From positions 1 through 42,113 of the forward strand of contig JAEVYV010000248.1 in NCBI GenBank assembly GCA_023392575.1: DNA of 42,113 nt. The letters run 5' to 3'. Below the pieces are notes generated by a model that made no database searches, was not told the origin of the DNA, and saw nothing but the letters and a program-made list of their open reading frames with translations. The translations under genes were made by a program, and so were the position numbers. The stretch comes from Bacteroidota bacterium. Its GTDB lineage: Bacteria; Bacteroidota; Bacteroidia; Chitinophagales; Chitinophagaceae. Of the stretch, positions 9,104-18,730 are shown in pieces. Position 1 is the first letter of the stretch. Each line of letters begins with the position of its first letter.

Positions 9104-10942
9104 ATGGAACAGTTAAAGGAACTTCAGCAAAAAGCAAAACTCGTTCGCAAATGGTGTTTGGTCTCTACTACCGAAGCCGGCTCGGGTCATCCTACTTCCT
9201 GTTTATCGGCCGCAGATATTACTACGGTTCTGTTTGACCGTTATTTTACCTATGACCTGGAGCACCCGCTGAATGTGTACAACGACCGGTTTGTGCTTTC
9301 CAAGGGGCACGCCGCTCCCTTGCTGTATACGTTGTTTGGTATGGCAGGCGCCTATCCGCTGGAAGAGTTAAAAACCCTGCGCAAGTTCGGCAGCCCCTTC
9401 GAGGGTCATCCTGTACCAAAATATAAATATGCCGAAGCTGCCACCGGTTCATTGGGGCAGGGATTATCTGTCGGGGCAGGATTAGCCCTGGTAGCCAAAC
9501 GCGAAGGATACCCGGCAAAAACCTATGTGCTTACCGGTGATGGAGAGTTGGCAGAAGGGCAGATATGGGAAGCCGCCAATTTTGCTTCCCACCAAAAGCT
9601 CGATAACCTGGTTGCTATCCTGGACATTAATCGTTTGGGACAAAGCCAGGAAACCATGTTTGGTCACCATATAGAAGAATACGTGAAGAAGTTCCAGGCA
9701 TTCGACTTTGACGTGATCGCCATTGACGGACATAATTATGAAGAGATCAATCAAGCCCTGCAAGCTACACAACGGCCGAATGGAAAACCCTTTGCCATTG
9801 TGGCCAAAACCTTCAAAGGGCGTGGCATTTCTTTTTTGGAAAACAAGGATGGCTGGCATGGTAAAGTTTTGAAGAAAGAAGAGCTGGAAAAAGCATTGAA
9901 AGAACTTGGCCCCATAGATGACAGTCTTCGCTTTTCATTAAAGAAACCGCAACAAACCCAACTGCCGCAAAAGACGAATGCGGCGCCTGATGCAGGTCTT
10001 TCTTTTGAGCAGGGAAAAGAATATGCTACACGGGAAGTTTTCGGAGAAGCATTGGAAAAATCCGGAGTGCAAAACAAAGACATCTATGCCCTTGATGGTG
10101 ATGTGATGAACTCCACGTTTACAGAAACCTTTAAAAAAGCATATGCGGAGCGGTTCGTGGAATGTTACATTGCCGAACAGAACATGGTGTCGGTTGCCGC
10201 GGGACTTTCACGCATGGGCAAGGTTCCTTTTGTGGCCACCTTTGCGGCTTTTTTGACAAGGGCCGCCGACCAGATACGGATGGCCAGGGTTTCGGAAGCC
10301 AATATAAAATTTATCGGCTCGCATGTGGGTGTGAGCATTGGGGAAGATGGCCCTTCGCAAATGGGATTGGAAGACATCGCTATGTTTGGCGCTCTTCCCG
10401 ATTCAGTCATTCTGCAGCCTTGCGACGCGGTTTCTACCGCAAAGCTCATTCCGCCAATGATTGCGCACCAGGGCTTTGCCTATATGCGTACCCTTCGACC
10501 CAAAACGCCTTTGCTTTATAAAAAAGAAGACCGCTTTGACATTGGCGGCTCCAGGGTTTTGCGTCAATCCGGCAACGACCGGTTAACGGTTGTGGGAACA
10601 GGCATTACGGTATTCGAAGCCTTAAAAGCTGCCGATGAATTGCAAAAAGAAAACATCAGCATCCGGGTAGTGGACTGCTATTCCATTCATCCCATTGACA
10701 TAACTACGCTTCAAAAATGCCTCAATGAAACAAGGCAAAAAATATTGATCACCGTTGAGGATCATTTTGAGCACGGCGGGCTGGGTGATTTTGCGACAGC
10801 CGCTCTTTCAGCAGCGCCGGGGCAGGTGATCAAATTGGCTGTTCGGAAAATTTCCGAATCCGGTACTAAGGATGAATTACTCCATGATGCCGGTATCGAT
10901 GCGGCCAGTATTATAGCCAAAGTAAAGGCTGTATTACAATAG
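9104..10942 (+). CDS. tkt: Transketolase (short, single-chain, animal-like type)
   Basis: Thiamine-diphosphate enzyme of the non-oxidative pentose phosphate pathway, moving two-carbon ketol units between sugar phosphates in the cytoplasm. The N-terminal TPP-binding half shows SGHPTS (about 27-32), SKGHAAPLLY, GSLGQGLSVGAGLAL and the GDG...N motif starting GDGELAEGQIWEAANFA. The pyrimidine-binding half begins near residue 305 and includes AEQNMVSVAAGLSRMGKV and GSHVGVSIGEDGPSQMG. A C-terminal transketolase domain follows. At 612 residues it is about 50 shorter than enterobacterial TktA and matches the length and motifs of the vertebrate-type branch. No pathway neighbours; it appears monocistronic, with a leader of over 400 bp containing repeat R1. 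Confidence 0.95.
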   Translation: MEQLKELQQKAKLVRKWCLVSTTEAGSGHPTSCLSAADITTVLFDRYFTYDLEHPLNVYNDRFVLSKGHAAPLLYTLFGMAGAYPLEELKTLRKFGSPFEGHPVPKYKYAEAATGSLGQGLSVGAGLALVAKREGYPAKTYVLTGDGELAEGQIWEAANFASHQKLDNLVAILDINRLGQSQETMFGHHIEEYVKKFQAFDFDVIAIDGHNYEEINQALQATQRPNGKPFAIVAKTFKGRGISFLENKDGWHGKVLKKEELEKALKELGPIDDSLRFSLKKPQQTQLPQKTNAAPDAGLSFEQGKEYATREVFGEALEKSGVQNKDIYALDGDVMNSTFTETFKKAYAERFVECYIAEQNMVSVAAGLSRMGKVPFVATFAAFLTRAADQIRMARVSEANIKFIGSHVGVSIGEDGPSQMGLEDIAMFGALPDSVILQPCDAVSTAKLIPPMIAHQGFAYMRTLRPKTPLLYKKEDRFDIGGSRVLRQSGNDRLTVVGTGITVFEALKAADELQKENISIRVVDCYSIHPIDITTLQKCLNETRQKILITVEDHFEHGGLGDFATAALSAAPGQVIKLAVRKISESGTKDELLHDAGIDAASIIAKVKAVLQ

Positions 10943-11173
10943 TTCGGACAGTCGGAATTATTTGATGTGTTACATGCTGAGAAACTGAGTTGATCCGAGT
11001 GACCCAAAGCGATCTGTAGTGCTAATCCTGGCTGCTGCCCTTAAAGATCTTGAACCGCTGGAAAACGATCAAAACCCCGGAACACTGTCTTTTTCTGCTA
11101 CAGACTTCTCGGCTTCTTCCGGCCGGAGCACTTCAGACTACCGTATTTTGTTTTGGAAAAGGCGTGCATTGTA

Positions 11174-12184
11174 TTACCGCTTTGCAAAACTTTCTGTCAT
11201 GGCTGTTTTTACAATCGCCTCAAATTCTTTCAGGGGTTCGGCTCCGGGCATCAGGCCGATCAGGCAATGAATTTGTCCGGCAAAACACCTTTCCCAAACT
11301 TTAACACCGGCGGCCCGCAATTTGGAAGCATAGATAACGCCATCGTCCCGCAGCGGGTCAAATTCTGCATTAATGATCACCGCAGGTGGCAAACCGGTAA
11401 GATCTTTGGTTAAGATCGGTGATGCTTCGGGATTATTTGTTTGCCCGGGAGCATAGTTTTCCACGGCAAAGTAGCAGAGGGCTTTTGTTTGAAAATAGCC
11501 CATAGCATTTTGCTGATAGGAAACAGAGGTCTCCATATGTTGAGGTCGCAAATCGGCGGGAAGCCCATTCAGTACCTGCAGCTTTATCCGGCTGCTGATG
11601 CCTTCTTTCTTTGCTTTTTGTGCCATCACGGCAACCAGGTTGGCACCGGCACTATTGCCCATGAGTACCAGCCTGCTCGTATCGCCGCCAAACTGCCCGG
11701 CATTTTCAGATATCCATTGGAAGGCCTGATAGCTATCGTTGACGGCTGCGGGAAATTTGTGTTCAGGAGCCACCCGGTAATCAACGGCAAAAACAATCGC
11801 CCCATAGGTTTTCGCATCCAGCCATAACGAGTGTTCCAAACCGGGAACCAAGGGCGAAATAAAACCACCACCGTGGTAATGGATGATCACGGGAAGACCC
11901 TTCTGATGCAGGGGATTAAACACCAGCACCGGAATACTATCCGCTGTGATCTTTATTCGGCGAACATCTTCTTTTGGATAGGGAACCAATGGTATTTGCG
12001 GGTATTTCAGCTGTTCAATCGGCATGGCTCGGAGTTGTTCTAATGACAAATCCTGATAACCAATGATTTTTAGAAAGCCGGTAATTTCAGGATCTAGTGT
12101 CCGGCTGCCGCACGGTTGCCCATAAGTTTTCATCGCCGCTGAAGCCAGTAGCAGGCTACTGATAAGGCATAAAAAACGATTCAT
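11174..12184 (-). CDS. Exported alpha/beta hydrolase, HSL-type esterase
   Basis: Predicted secreted carboxylester hydrolase of the hormone-sensitive-lipase family (alpha/beta hydrolase fold 3), 336 residues. An N-terminal hydrophobic segment (about 1-20) suggests a signal peptide. The oxyanion motif HGGGF is at 104-108, the nucleophile elbow GNSAG has Ser178, the acid is probably Asp276 in the DPLRDDG motif, and the catalytic histidine His306 in QIHCL. All three triad members are present, so it should be active. It converges with the transketolase; the GNAT gene lies 34 bp upstream on the same strand, so the two may be cotranscribed. Substrate is unknown. Confidence 0.9.
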   Translation of the reverse strand: MNRFLCLISSLLLASAAMKTYGQPCGSRTLDPEITGFLKIIGYQDLSLEQLRAMPIEQLKYPQIPLVPYPKEDVRRIKITADSIPVLVFNPLHQKGLPVIIHYHGGGFISPLVPGLEHSLWLDAKTYGAIVFAVDYRVAPEHKFPAAVNDSYQAFQWISENAGQFGGDTSRLVLMGNSAGANLVAVMAQKAKKEGISSRIKLQVLNGLPADLRPQHMETSVSYQQNAMGYFQTKALCYFAVENYAPGQTNNPEASPILTKDLTGLPPAVIINAEFDPLRDDGVIYASKLRAAGVKVWERCFAGQIHCLIGLMPGAEPLKEFEAIVKTAMTESFAKR

Positions 12185-12218
12185 CGCAAGAGATTTTTTG
12201 TTTAAGAACAGCGTTGTT

Positions 12219-12782
12219 TTAAGAATGCAGGTTATTCAAATGCAGCCATTCGCTTTTCAGCATCGCATATTGGTATTCACTCCCCCACTTCCCCTTGAAA
12301 AATATGTTCTCAATAAAATGCCCTTCCTGTCTAAAGCCCACACTTTTTAATAACTGAATGGAAGCTATATTTTCGGCGTCCACCGTTTCCGTAACCCTGT
12401 GGAAGTCGTCACGGCTGAATAAAAAATTCAGAATGGTGAGCAGGGCTTCTTTGGCAAATCCCCTTTTCTGTTCGTGCGGAGATATCGTGATCCCGATCTC
12501 AGCAAGCCGGATGTCGCTTTTATCAAGCTTGATCGCACAATCGCCAACCAGTTTGCCTGTCATCTTATTTTCTATCCCATATTGTACCCATTCACCGGGT
12601 ACTCCAAAACATTTTTCCGAATGTTCTTCAATAAATGCTTTTGCTTCTTCCAATGTAAATACATCGAAGCCCTGGTATTTGGTGACTTCAGGGTTGGAAC
12701 GGTAAATATGAAAGTCCGGCAAATCTGCAATAACCAGGTTTCTGATCCGCAGGCGATTTGCTTCTAAGATTAAGCTACTCAT
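12219..12782 (-). CDS. GNAT family N-acetyltransferase (RimJ/RimL type)
   Basis: Acetyl-CoA dependent acetyltransferase, 187 residues, close in length to RimJ/RimL-type enzymes. The N-terminal strand (LRIRNLVIADLPDFHIYRSN) and the acetyl-CoA pyrophosphate loop region EQKRGFAKEALLTILNFLF (about 105-122), followed by a V..ENIASIQLLKSVGFRQEG segment, are classic for the family. Substrate could be a ribosomal protein N-terminus, a small molecule or an antibiotic and cannot be told from the sequence. It lies between the hydrolase and the DUF4386 gene on the same strand with short gaps (34 and 51 bp). Confidence 0.9.
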   Translation of the reverse strand: MSSLILEANRLRIRNLVIADLPDFHIYRSNPEVTKYQGFDVFTLEEAKAFIEEHSEKCFGVPGEWVQYGIENKMTGKLVGDCAIKLDKSDIRLAEIGITISPHEQKRGFAKEALLTILNFLFSRDDFHRVTETVDAENIASIQLLKSVGFRQEGHFIENIFFKGKWGSEYQYAMLKSEWLHLNNLHS

Positions 12783-12833
12783 TGTTTATTTTTTAAAATA
12801 GGCGATCAAATAAATATGGTGTGCAGAACCGTT

Positions 12834-13559
12834 CTAAGCTTTTGTAAAAAGGGTCGACTTAGCCTTGAACCCTTTTACAACCAGGTAAACACCCAATGAA
12901 AATTCAAACGTTGCTACAGGAACCGCAGACAAACCCGCCAACGGTGAAATGCGGTCGATGAAGCCAAACATTGTAGCAACGTAACCTGCAATTAATGGGA
13001 AGGCCCCTACAATTCCTATAAGCGAAAGCGTACGTGGCACCAGACGTGATTGGTACAACAGAATTCCCAACAACAAGTCGTTAATGGCCGGTACAAATCC
13101 TTGTCCCAAAAGGAAAATACGGTCGTATAAAGAAACAAGAACATGACTTGTTACCAAAGCATCTTTCCCCGCTCCGGTTTGTTGCAAGCTAACAACGGAC
13201 AACAGGAAAGCCACACCAACGAACATGGTACCGGCTTCCAGCACCCGGGACGCCACAAGACCTAAGGCAAGACTTTCATTTTGCTTTTTGAGTACGGGAT
13301 ACAAGACTATTGCTGTAGCAATACCGGCGAGTGCTACAGTAATTTCCAGAAGCCCGCCAATAACGACAGCCGTGTTATTCCCGGGTCCTGTTATATAGTT
13401 CGGCTCATGTATGGGACCATAAAGAACAAGCGTGGGTATGGAAACAAAGGTGAGCAGATAAAGCGCTCCTGCCGCAAGGGAAATCTTCCGGAGAGAGCCC
13501 GTTGCCCTCCGCTGCATGGATAGAGTGGGTGCGTTGGGGATGATAAGGTTTGTATTCAT
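12834..13559 (-). CDS. DUF4386 domain-containing membrane protein (second paralogue)
   Basis: Membrane protein of 241 residues with six or so hydrophobic helices; contains the family pattern LAAGALYLLTFVSIPTLVLYG after a short polar N-terminus. Similar in length and hydropathy to the protein encoded at 7933-8670, but diverged. Function unknown. Same strand as the GNAT and oxidoreductase genes. Confidence 0.85.
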   Translation of the reverse strand: MNTNLIIPNAPTLSMQRRATGSLRKISLAAGALYLLTFVSIPTLVLYGPIHEPNYITGPGNNTAVVIGGLLEITVALAGIATAIVLYPVLKKQNESLALGLVASRVLEAGTMFVGVAFLLSVVSLQQTGAGKDALVTSHVLVSLYDRIFLLGQGFVPAINDLLLGILLYQSRLVPRTLSLIGIVGAFPLIAGYVATMFGFIDRISPLAGLSAVPVATFEFSLGVYLVVKGFKAKSTLFTKA

Positions 13560-13666
13560 GTCTAAGTTAATTATTCTTTACAATAAGGATTTATAAAATA
13601 AATCCCCGCTGACCCCTAGTCACATTTAACCCGTTTTCCCGCTGTACTATTGAAACCTTGGTCTTG

Positions 13667-14575
13667 TCAAAACCTTTCTTCAATCAATTCCTTGTTCACC
13701 ATCATTCCTGCTGTTGTACCCATGGATACAGCATTCGCAACGGTACGCATCCGTGCCGCATTGTCTCCGCAGGCATACACGCCGTCCACAGTAGTTTTCT
13801 GTGCGGGGTCAACCTTGATATAGCCTTCCTCTGTGAGCCCGCATCCCAATGTTTTCGGAATAGCCGAATGCTGTACAAATGGAAGCCGGGCATACAAGGC
13901 TTTCGCTGGTGCCTTTGTTCCGTCTTTAAAGACAAGATTCCGGATAGAGCCGTTTTCGTTTTCGAGTTGATCAATTTCCGTTTCTACAACAGCAATCCGG
14001 TGCTTTTCCAGTTTTGCTCTTTGTTCTTTATTAAGCGTTGATTGGCCGTTTGTATAAAGGGTCAGATCAGTGGTCCAATTCGAGATCAATGTTGCTAATT
14101 CATAGCCGGTATCACCGTTGGCCAGAATGCCTGTTTTTTGATGCCGCACCTCATAGCCGTGACAGTAGGGGCAATGAAGCACACTGACTCCCCAGCTTTC
14201 CACAAAGCCCGGAAGGTCGGGCATTAGGTCTTTAATACCGGTTGCGAAAATCAGCTTGCGTGCAGCAAAGCTTTCCCCTGTTTGTATCTGCACTTCAAAA
14301 CCGTCCTTGGTTTTTGTGCCGGCGGTTGCGAAGCCCTCCACAAAGCGTACGCTGCCGTACCTCCGCACCTGTTGTTTCGCAAGGCGGGCAATTTCCTTCG
14401 GCGTCCTTCCATCATTTGTAAGAAAGTTATGTGAGTGTGGTGTTTGTTTATTACAAGGATTTCCTGCGTCAATAATTAAAACCTTTCGTAATGCCCTGCC
14501 TAATGCCATACCGGCTGCAAGGCCGGCATAACTCCCACCGACAATGATGACATCAAATGGCTTCAGCTGTTTCAT
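13667..14575 (-). CDS. NAD(P)/FAD-dependent oxidoreductase, thioredoxin-reductase-like
   Basis: Flavoprotein of 302 residues. The N-terminal FAD-binding beta-alpha-beta motif reads VGGSYAGLAAG (about 12-22). A redox-active CPYC pair is at Cys135 and Cys138, in the position used by thioredoxin reductases, followed by a second nucleotide-binding domain and the C-terminal FAD motif GVYACGDNA. It probably reduces a disulfide using NAD(P)H, but no thioredoxin gene is adjacent and the physiological partner is unknown. An in-frame upstream extension to 14683 exists; I chose the ATG at 14575 because it starts MKQLKPFDVIIVGG, right before the FAD motif. A small membrane-protein gene and an AraC gene lie upstream in the same direction. 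Confidence 0.9.
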   Translation of the reverse strand: MKQLKPFDVIIVGGSYAGLAAGMALGRALRKVLIIDAGNPCNKQTPHSHNFLTNDGRTPKEIARLAKQQVRRYGSVRFVEGFATAGTKTKDGFEVQIQTGESFAARKLIFATGIKDLMPDLPGFVESWGVSVLHCPYCHGYEVRHQKTGILANGDTGYELATLISNWTTDLTLYTNGQSTLNKEQRAKLEKHRIAVVETEIDQLENENGSIRNLVFKDGTKAPAKALYARLPFVQHSAIPKTLGCGLTEEGYIKVDPAQKTTVDGVYACGDNAARMRTVANAVSMGTTAGMMVNKELIEERF

Positions 14576-14694
14576 GTTTTGCTTGTTAAACTGTTTGGTA
14601 GTGGCATAGGAGACGAACATTCCGCTCATTGCATTCCCCGTTTGCCTTAGGAAGGCACCGCCTTCCGGCATCTTTGAGCGCACGGGTAAAGGAA

Positions 14695-14931
14695 TCAGGG
14701 TTTTTCCATTCTACTTTCTGCAGGGCTCTTAAGCTGGCGGAGAAGAAAGTCTATGAAAGGCACACCAATGAACATCATCCAGGGCACCAATGAAATGGTC
14801 AGGATGAAGGTTCTCTGGTATAACGGGAGCGCCGACAGCGGTTGACCAAACAGAAATAAAAACAGGGTAATGGAAGGATAAATAACCATCCAGATTTTTA
14901 GTGACATCAGAAGTTTTGCTTTTGCTTTCAT
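14695..14931 (-). CDS. Small two-helix membrane protein
   Basis: 78-residue protein with two hydrophobic segments (about 8-30 and 40-63) and charged ends. I recognise no named domain with certainty; it has the size and shape of DUF2798-like small membrane proteins. It lies between an AraC regulator and the thioredoxin-reductase-like gene, all on the minus strand, so it may be a target of that regulator. Codon use looks coding and the ATG (MKAKAKLL) is well placed. Confidence 0.65.
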   Translation of the reverse strand: MKAKAKLLMSLKIWMVIYPSITLFLFLFGQPLSALPLYQRTFILTISLVPWMMFIGVPFIDFLLRQLKSPAESRMEKP

Positions 14932-15022
14932 CTTTCGTAGCTTTTATGCGATTACCTGATCGGAAACAAAGGTAGATGGGGCAAAAGAGGTATGGTAGGA
15001 CGGTGGTAGAGTTGAATAGGAC

Positions 15023-15886
15023 TTATTTGAAATTCTTCCGGAAGGCATCCGGCGACTGTCCCGTATGTTTTTTGAAAAAGCGGATAAAATAGGAAACATC
15101 TTCATAGCCCAAGTGATCCGCTATCTCTTTTATCTGATTGGGTGTTGCCAGCAAATGCCGTTTTGCTTCCAGGATAATTTGTTCGTTGATCAGATCAGAT
15201 ACTGTTTTAGCAACAGAAGCCTTTGTAATGGCGTTTAACTGGTATGAAGAAAGGTTTAATAAGTCAGCATACTGTGAAACATTTTTCATGCGGACAATAT
15301 TTGCTTCCAGCAGGCGAACCAGTTCTTCAAAACGTTCCTGTGCATAGCCGCTCCCGGCTTTAGCAATACGGGCCGGGTGGTGGCTTTGCCTGATGTATTC
15401 AATAAAAAACAGATCGAGATTCGCTGTTATGGCTTCCCAATAGCCTTCCTGCTTTAAGGAGTATTCCTCGAATAGGGCGGCTAAGTGACCATGGAGTTTT
15501 CTGAAACGGGCAGCTTCAACCACACAGTAGTTCTTACCTGAGGCCTTCTTCCACCGGTGTTCGGTAATGGTATTCTTTGGCTGATAAAATGATAAGTCAA
15601 ACTCCATCAAAAAGCCAGTACTGTCTGCTGTCAACTCCAGCTTATGCACCTGACCCGGACGAAGAATAAAAATGGAATGGCTGTGCACAGGATATTGTAC
15701 AAAGTCTATTTCGTGGAGGCCTTTTCCTTCCAGCACGGCAAGCACAAAGTAAAAATCGTGTTTGTGAAGGTCGTGAACCAGGTCCTTGCCGTTAAGCACT
15801 TGCTGTAGGTCGCGAATACTAAACCGGCCAACACTGCTATGCAGCATTTGAGCAGAGGCTATTTGCCTGACCGGTATTGTCTTCAT
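15023..15886 (-). CDS. AraC family transcriptional regulator
   Basis: 287-residue regulator with an N-terminal cupin-like sensing domain (about 25-150; HKHDFYFVLAVLEGKGLHEI) and a C-terminal double helix-turn-helix (about 190-287) ending IADHLGYEDVSYFIRFFKKH, the AraC/XylS signature. Ligand unknown. It is encoded upstream of, and in the same direction as, the small membrane protein and the flavoprotein, a typical arrangement for a local activator. Confidence 0.9.
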   Translation of the reverse strand: MKTIPVRQIASAQMLHSSVGRFSIRDLQQVLNGKDLVHDLHKHDFYFVLAVLEGKGLHEIDFVQYPVHSHSIFILRPGQVHKLELTADSTGFLMEFDLSFYQPKNTITEHRWKKASGKNYCVVEAARFRKLHGHLAALFEEYSLKQEGYWEAITANLDLFFIEYIRQSHHPARIAKAGSGYAQERFEELVRLLEANIVRMKNVSQYADLLNLSSYQLNAITKASVAKTVSDLINEQIILEAKRHLLATPNQIKEIADHLGYEDVSYFIRFFKKHTGQSPDAFRKNFK

Positions 15887-16091
15887 CGCTTAAAGTTATT
15901 GATAAGCAGAGCAAAATCTGCTGTTTTTGTTGCATAAGGCGCACAGTACTCTTTAGCCACTGTCCGCAATTCTTCGGGCATAACATTAACTTTTTGTATC
16001 TATTATATACGAAACATGTTAATATGGCTGTTAATGAATTTCTTACGGATCGATGCCCCGTCTGCTGCATATATTTTATTCTGGTCAATCA

Positions 16092-17957
16092 TCACTTAGG
16101 CCCGGTAAACACTACTTTCTTCCATAAAATAGCAGCCCCCGAAATACCGGCCACGATCGAGGCGATAAAAATGGCAATCTTGGCTGCAGCAAAATCTGTT
16201 GGTATGGGAAAGGCTTCGGAAGCAATGAAGAGCGACATGGTAAACCCTATCCCCGCCAAGGCGCCTGCACCAAATAATTGCCGCCAGTTGTAGGTTGCTG
16301 GTTTCTCGGCAATATTAAAACGGACGGCCAGCCGGCTAAACAGATAAATGCCGACCGGTTTACCGACTACCAGTCCAAGAAAAATAGCCATCATCAATTG
16401 CAAATCGGTTCTGAAAACATCCAGGGTAATGATCACCCCCGAATTGGCCAGTGCAAAAATGGGCAATACAAAATAACTGGACCATGGTTCAATGGTATGC
16501 AGCACCTTGGAGGCCGGCGATTCGATCCGGTCGTGGAGCGTATTTAACATCTCTATCGACCGTTTGGATGGTCCACGCTCCAAAAGCCGGTCGGCACCAA
16601 AATGCGTTTCCGCCTTATAAATTCTTTGTATTTGTGCGTTCAATGACTTGAAGTTTACAGGAGGCCTGGTAGGAATACACAAGGCCAGGATGACACCGGT
16701 GAGGGTTGCATGTATTCCTCCCTCATGCAGGAGGAACCACAACAGCAAACCGAGAATGACATAGGGCACCAACCGGTATATACGCCACTTGTTCAGAATC
16801 ATTAAAACACCTGTCACCACCCCGGCGGCCACCAGGTAGGGGACCTTGATTTCATCCGTATAAAAAATAGCCACTACCAATATGGAAATAAGATCATCCA
16901 CAATCGCACATACGGTCAGGAAAACCCGCAGTTCCACCGGCACACGGTTGCCCATAAAGGCAATGATGGCAATCGCAAAAGCCGTATCCGTAGATATGGT
17001 CGTACCCCAGCCTATGCTTAAGGGGCCAAAGGGAGCAATCAATAAATAAATGAGTGCAGGTATCACAACCCCGCCAAAGGAGCCTGCAAGAGGCAATCCC
17101 GCTGCCCGCGGCTTGGTCAGCCTGCCTACGGTGAATTCACGTTTAACCTCCAAACCAACCACCAAAAAAAAGATGGATAATAAGCCATCATTGATCCACC
17201 TGATCAAGGGAAGGTCAAAGGAAAACCCTCCGGCCCGGAACCCGAACGGCTTTTCCCAAAAATTTAAAAACTGCGGGCCGTATGATTCCAAATTGGCCCA
17301 TACCAAGGCAATGATCACCATGACGATCAATGCGATACCTGCTGAGGGTCCCCATCGTACAAAATCAAGTGCTGCGATCTTTACGCGATAACCAGTTGAA
17401 CCTTTCATGGCCTCGCTGAGTGAACTTTCATCCCACGGGCCTTCATACAGGCGGTCGTTGATATAAAACGTGGGCGCCAGTAAAGCCCCGCTTTCCTGCC
17501 CGCCACGTATATCCTCCTCCACGCGCCGACTGGCTATTTTCAATTCTACATTATCAACCGTATCGGGCATGGGCAGATCAAAATCCTTTGCTACTTTTTC
17601 AATGTCCACTTCCCCTTTCGATTCGCGATCCATCAAGGCCTCATGCACGTCCCAGAAATTATGGGTCGTTTCTGCGGCATATTCCGCCAATATCGCTGCT
17701 TTTTTAGCCCGCTCATGACCGGGAAGCGGCAAATGCCGGTACACATAGCGCAACTGATCTCCAAACTGGTCGCGTAAATTGGTGATCACTTCATGCGCTA
17801 CATGAGAGGCGCTGGAAAAATAACTTCCATATTCCACCAGGGTGATCGGAGCTTCCGGATTCCCAAGCACATGATCATCGTCCGCATTTACGGGTTGCAT
17901 CAATCTTGTCGCATTACTCGGCGTAAATGGTTTGGGTGATTTATTTTTTTCAGCCAT
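16092..17957 (-). CDS. nhaA: Na+/H+ antiporter NhaA with an N-terminal degenerate DsbA-like thioredoxin domain
   Basis: Inner-membrane sodium/proton antiporter, 621 residues. The C-terminal NhaA part (about 195-615) has the ion-binding aspartates Asp354-Asp355 in AIVDDLISI (equivalent to E. coli D163/D164), Asp324 in STDTAFAI (equivalent to D133) and Lys533 in VGKPVG (equivalent to K300), so transport should be intact. The first 190 residues form a DsbA/thioredoxin-like domain (VLGNPEAPITLVEYGS...; YVYRHLPLPGHERA; APTFYINDRLYEG). In place of the CPxC redox pair it has Ser48-Ser-Ala-Ser51, so it cannot do disulfide chemistry. DsbA-NhaA fusions are known in Actinobacteria and Bacteroidota. The reading frame is continuous, so the fusion is real. 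Confidence 0.92.
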   Translation of the reverse strand: MAEKNKSPKPFTPSNATRLMQPVNADDDHVLGNPEAPITLVEYGSYFSSASHVAHEVITNLRDQFGDQLRYVYRHLPLPGHERAKKAAILAEYAAETTHNFWDVHEALMDRESKGEVDIEKVAKDFDLPMPDTVDNVELKIASRRVEEDIRGGQESGALLAPTFYINDRLYEGPWDESSLSEAMKGSTGYRVKIAALDFVRWGPSAGIALIVMVIIALVWANLESYGPQFLNFWEKPFGFRAGGFSFDLPLIRWINDGLLSIFFLVVGLEVKREFTVGRLTKPRAAGLPLAGSFGGVVIPALIYLLIAPFGPLSIGWGTTISTDTAFAIAIIAFMGNRVPVELRVFLTVCAIVDDLISILVVAIFYTDEIKVPYLVAAGVVTGVLMILNKWRIYRLVPYVILGLLLWFLLHEGGIHATLTGVILALCIPTRPPVNFKSLNAQIQRIYKAETHFGADRLLERGPSKRSIEMLNTLHDRIESPASKVLHTIEPWSSYFVLPIFALANSGVIITLDVFRTDLQLMMAIFLGLVVGKPVGIYLFSRLAVRFNIAEKPATYNWRQLFGAGALAGIGFTMSLFIASEAFPIPTDFAAAKIAIFIASIVAGISGAAILWKKVVFTGPK

Positions 17958-18730
17958 ACGATTTAAATCTCAATACGTTAAAGATGTTTCCTTCAGTGCT
18001 GATGGTTAAGGCTGCAGCAAAAAAGCTCATTTCCATGATTTCAACTTCACCTTCGTTTTAAAGCCCCCGATTCATGTGGGGCTCCGGGGCACGAAACGAG
18101 GGTATTGATTTTCATTGTTTCGCGTTTGCATCCCTCTTTTCCTCAATGGTTATCCCTGAGATGTCCAGCTAATCTAATCGACCAGTTAGCTTGCTCAGTT
18201 TGGGGTGCGGTTGAAGGTAAATAAATTGATGTTATGAAGAAGAAGTTTTGACAGCTTACTACAGGCACATTGTTTATCATTCCCCCGGGGATCGCCTTAT
18301 ACGAAACCGCTGTCAGGGAAACCATCTTGGAGGAGTGACGGAAGAGCTGAGACAGAATCAGCCTCTTCTGTCATCAATCAACGTTCACATGCCCTCCTGA
18401 TAGAACAGCTTGAATGTCATCGCTGCCCATTTTCTCCGGCATACCCGATGCTGACTGCAATTGTTCATGTGACCCCGGTTTTTCCTGCATCGGTTTGGTA
18501 GCACGAAAGGCACCTATTGATCTTCTTCTTTCCCCCTCCCATTTTAGCCTTGTGTATAGGCTTGGACTCCTTGTTCTATTCTGGCCTGTTTTTACAAACA
18601 ACGAGCCATCAGGCAAAGCCAGCCGTCTCAGGCATATAAAAGTTCTGAGCCACTTGTTGGAAATTGTTTCGAATAACAGCTATTTTGGCCTTGTTGCTTA
18701 AAAAATACAAACCATCAAACGAACAGGCTT
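17958..18730. other. Long intergenic region containing repeat R1 copy B
   Basis: Divergent gap between nhaA (minus) and the RDD gene (plus). It contains an AGCCCC...GGGGCT hairpin (18062-18083), the recurrent ttctgtcatcaatcaac stretch (about 18366-18382, also at about 3378), and R1 copy B. ORFs here are short and lack recognisable features; I see no gene. Confidence 0.45.
18543..18620 (+). repeat. Dispersed intergenic repeat R1, copy B
   Basis: Contains tttagccttgtgtataggc, then ttggactccttgttctatt, and a right part acgagccatcaggcaaagcc that matches the right part of copies C and D. Lies 111 bp before the RDD gene, same orientation as the other copies. Confidence 0.6.

Noticed and set aside
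16092..17957. DsbA-NhaA joined by a frameshift or assembly error
   Set aside because: One uninterrupted frame; the fusion is known in other bacteria.
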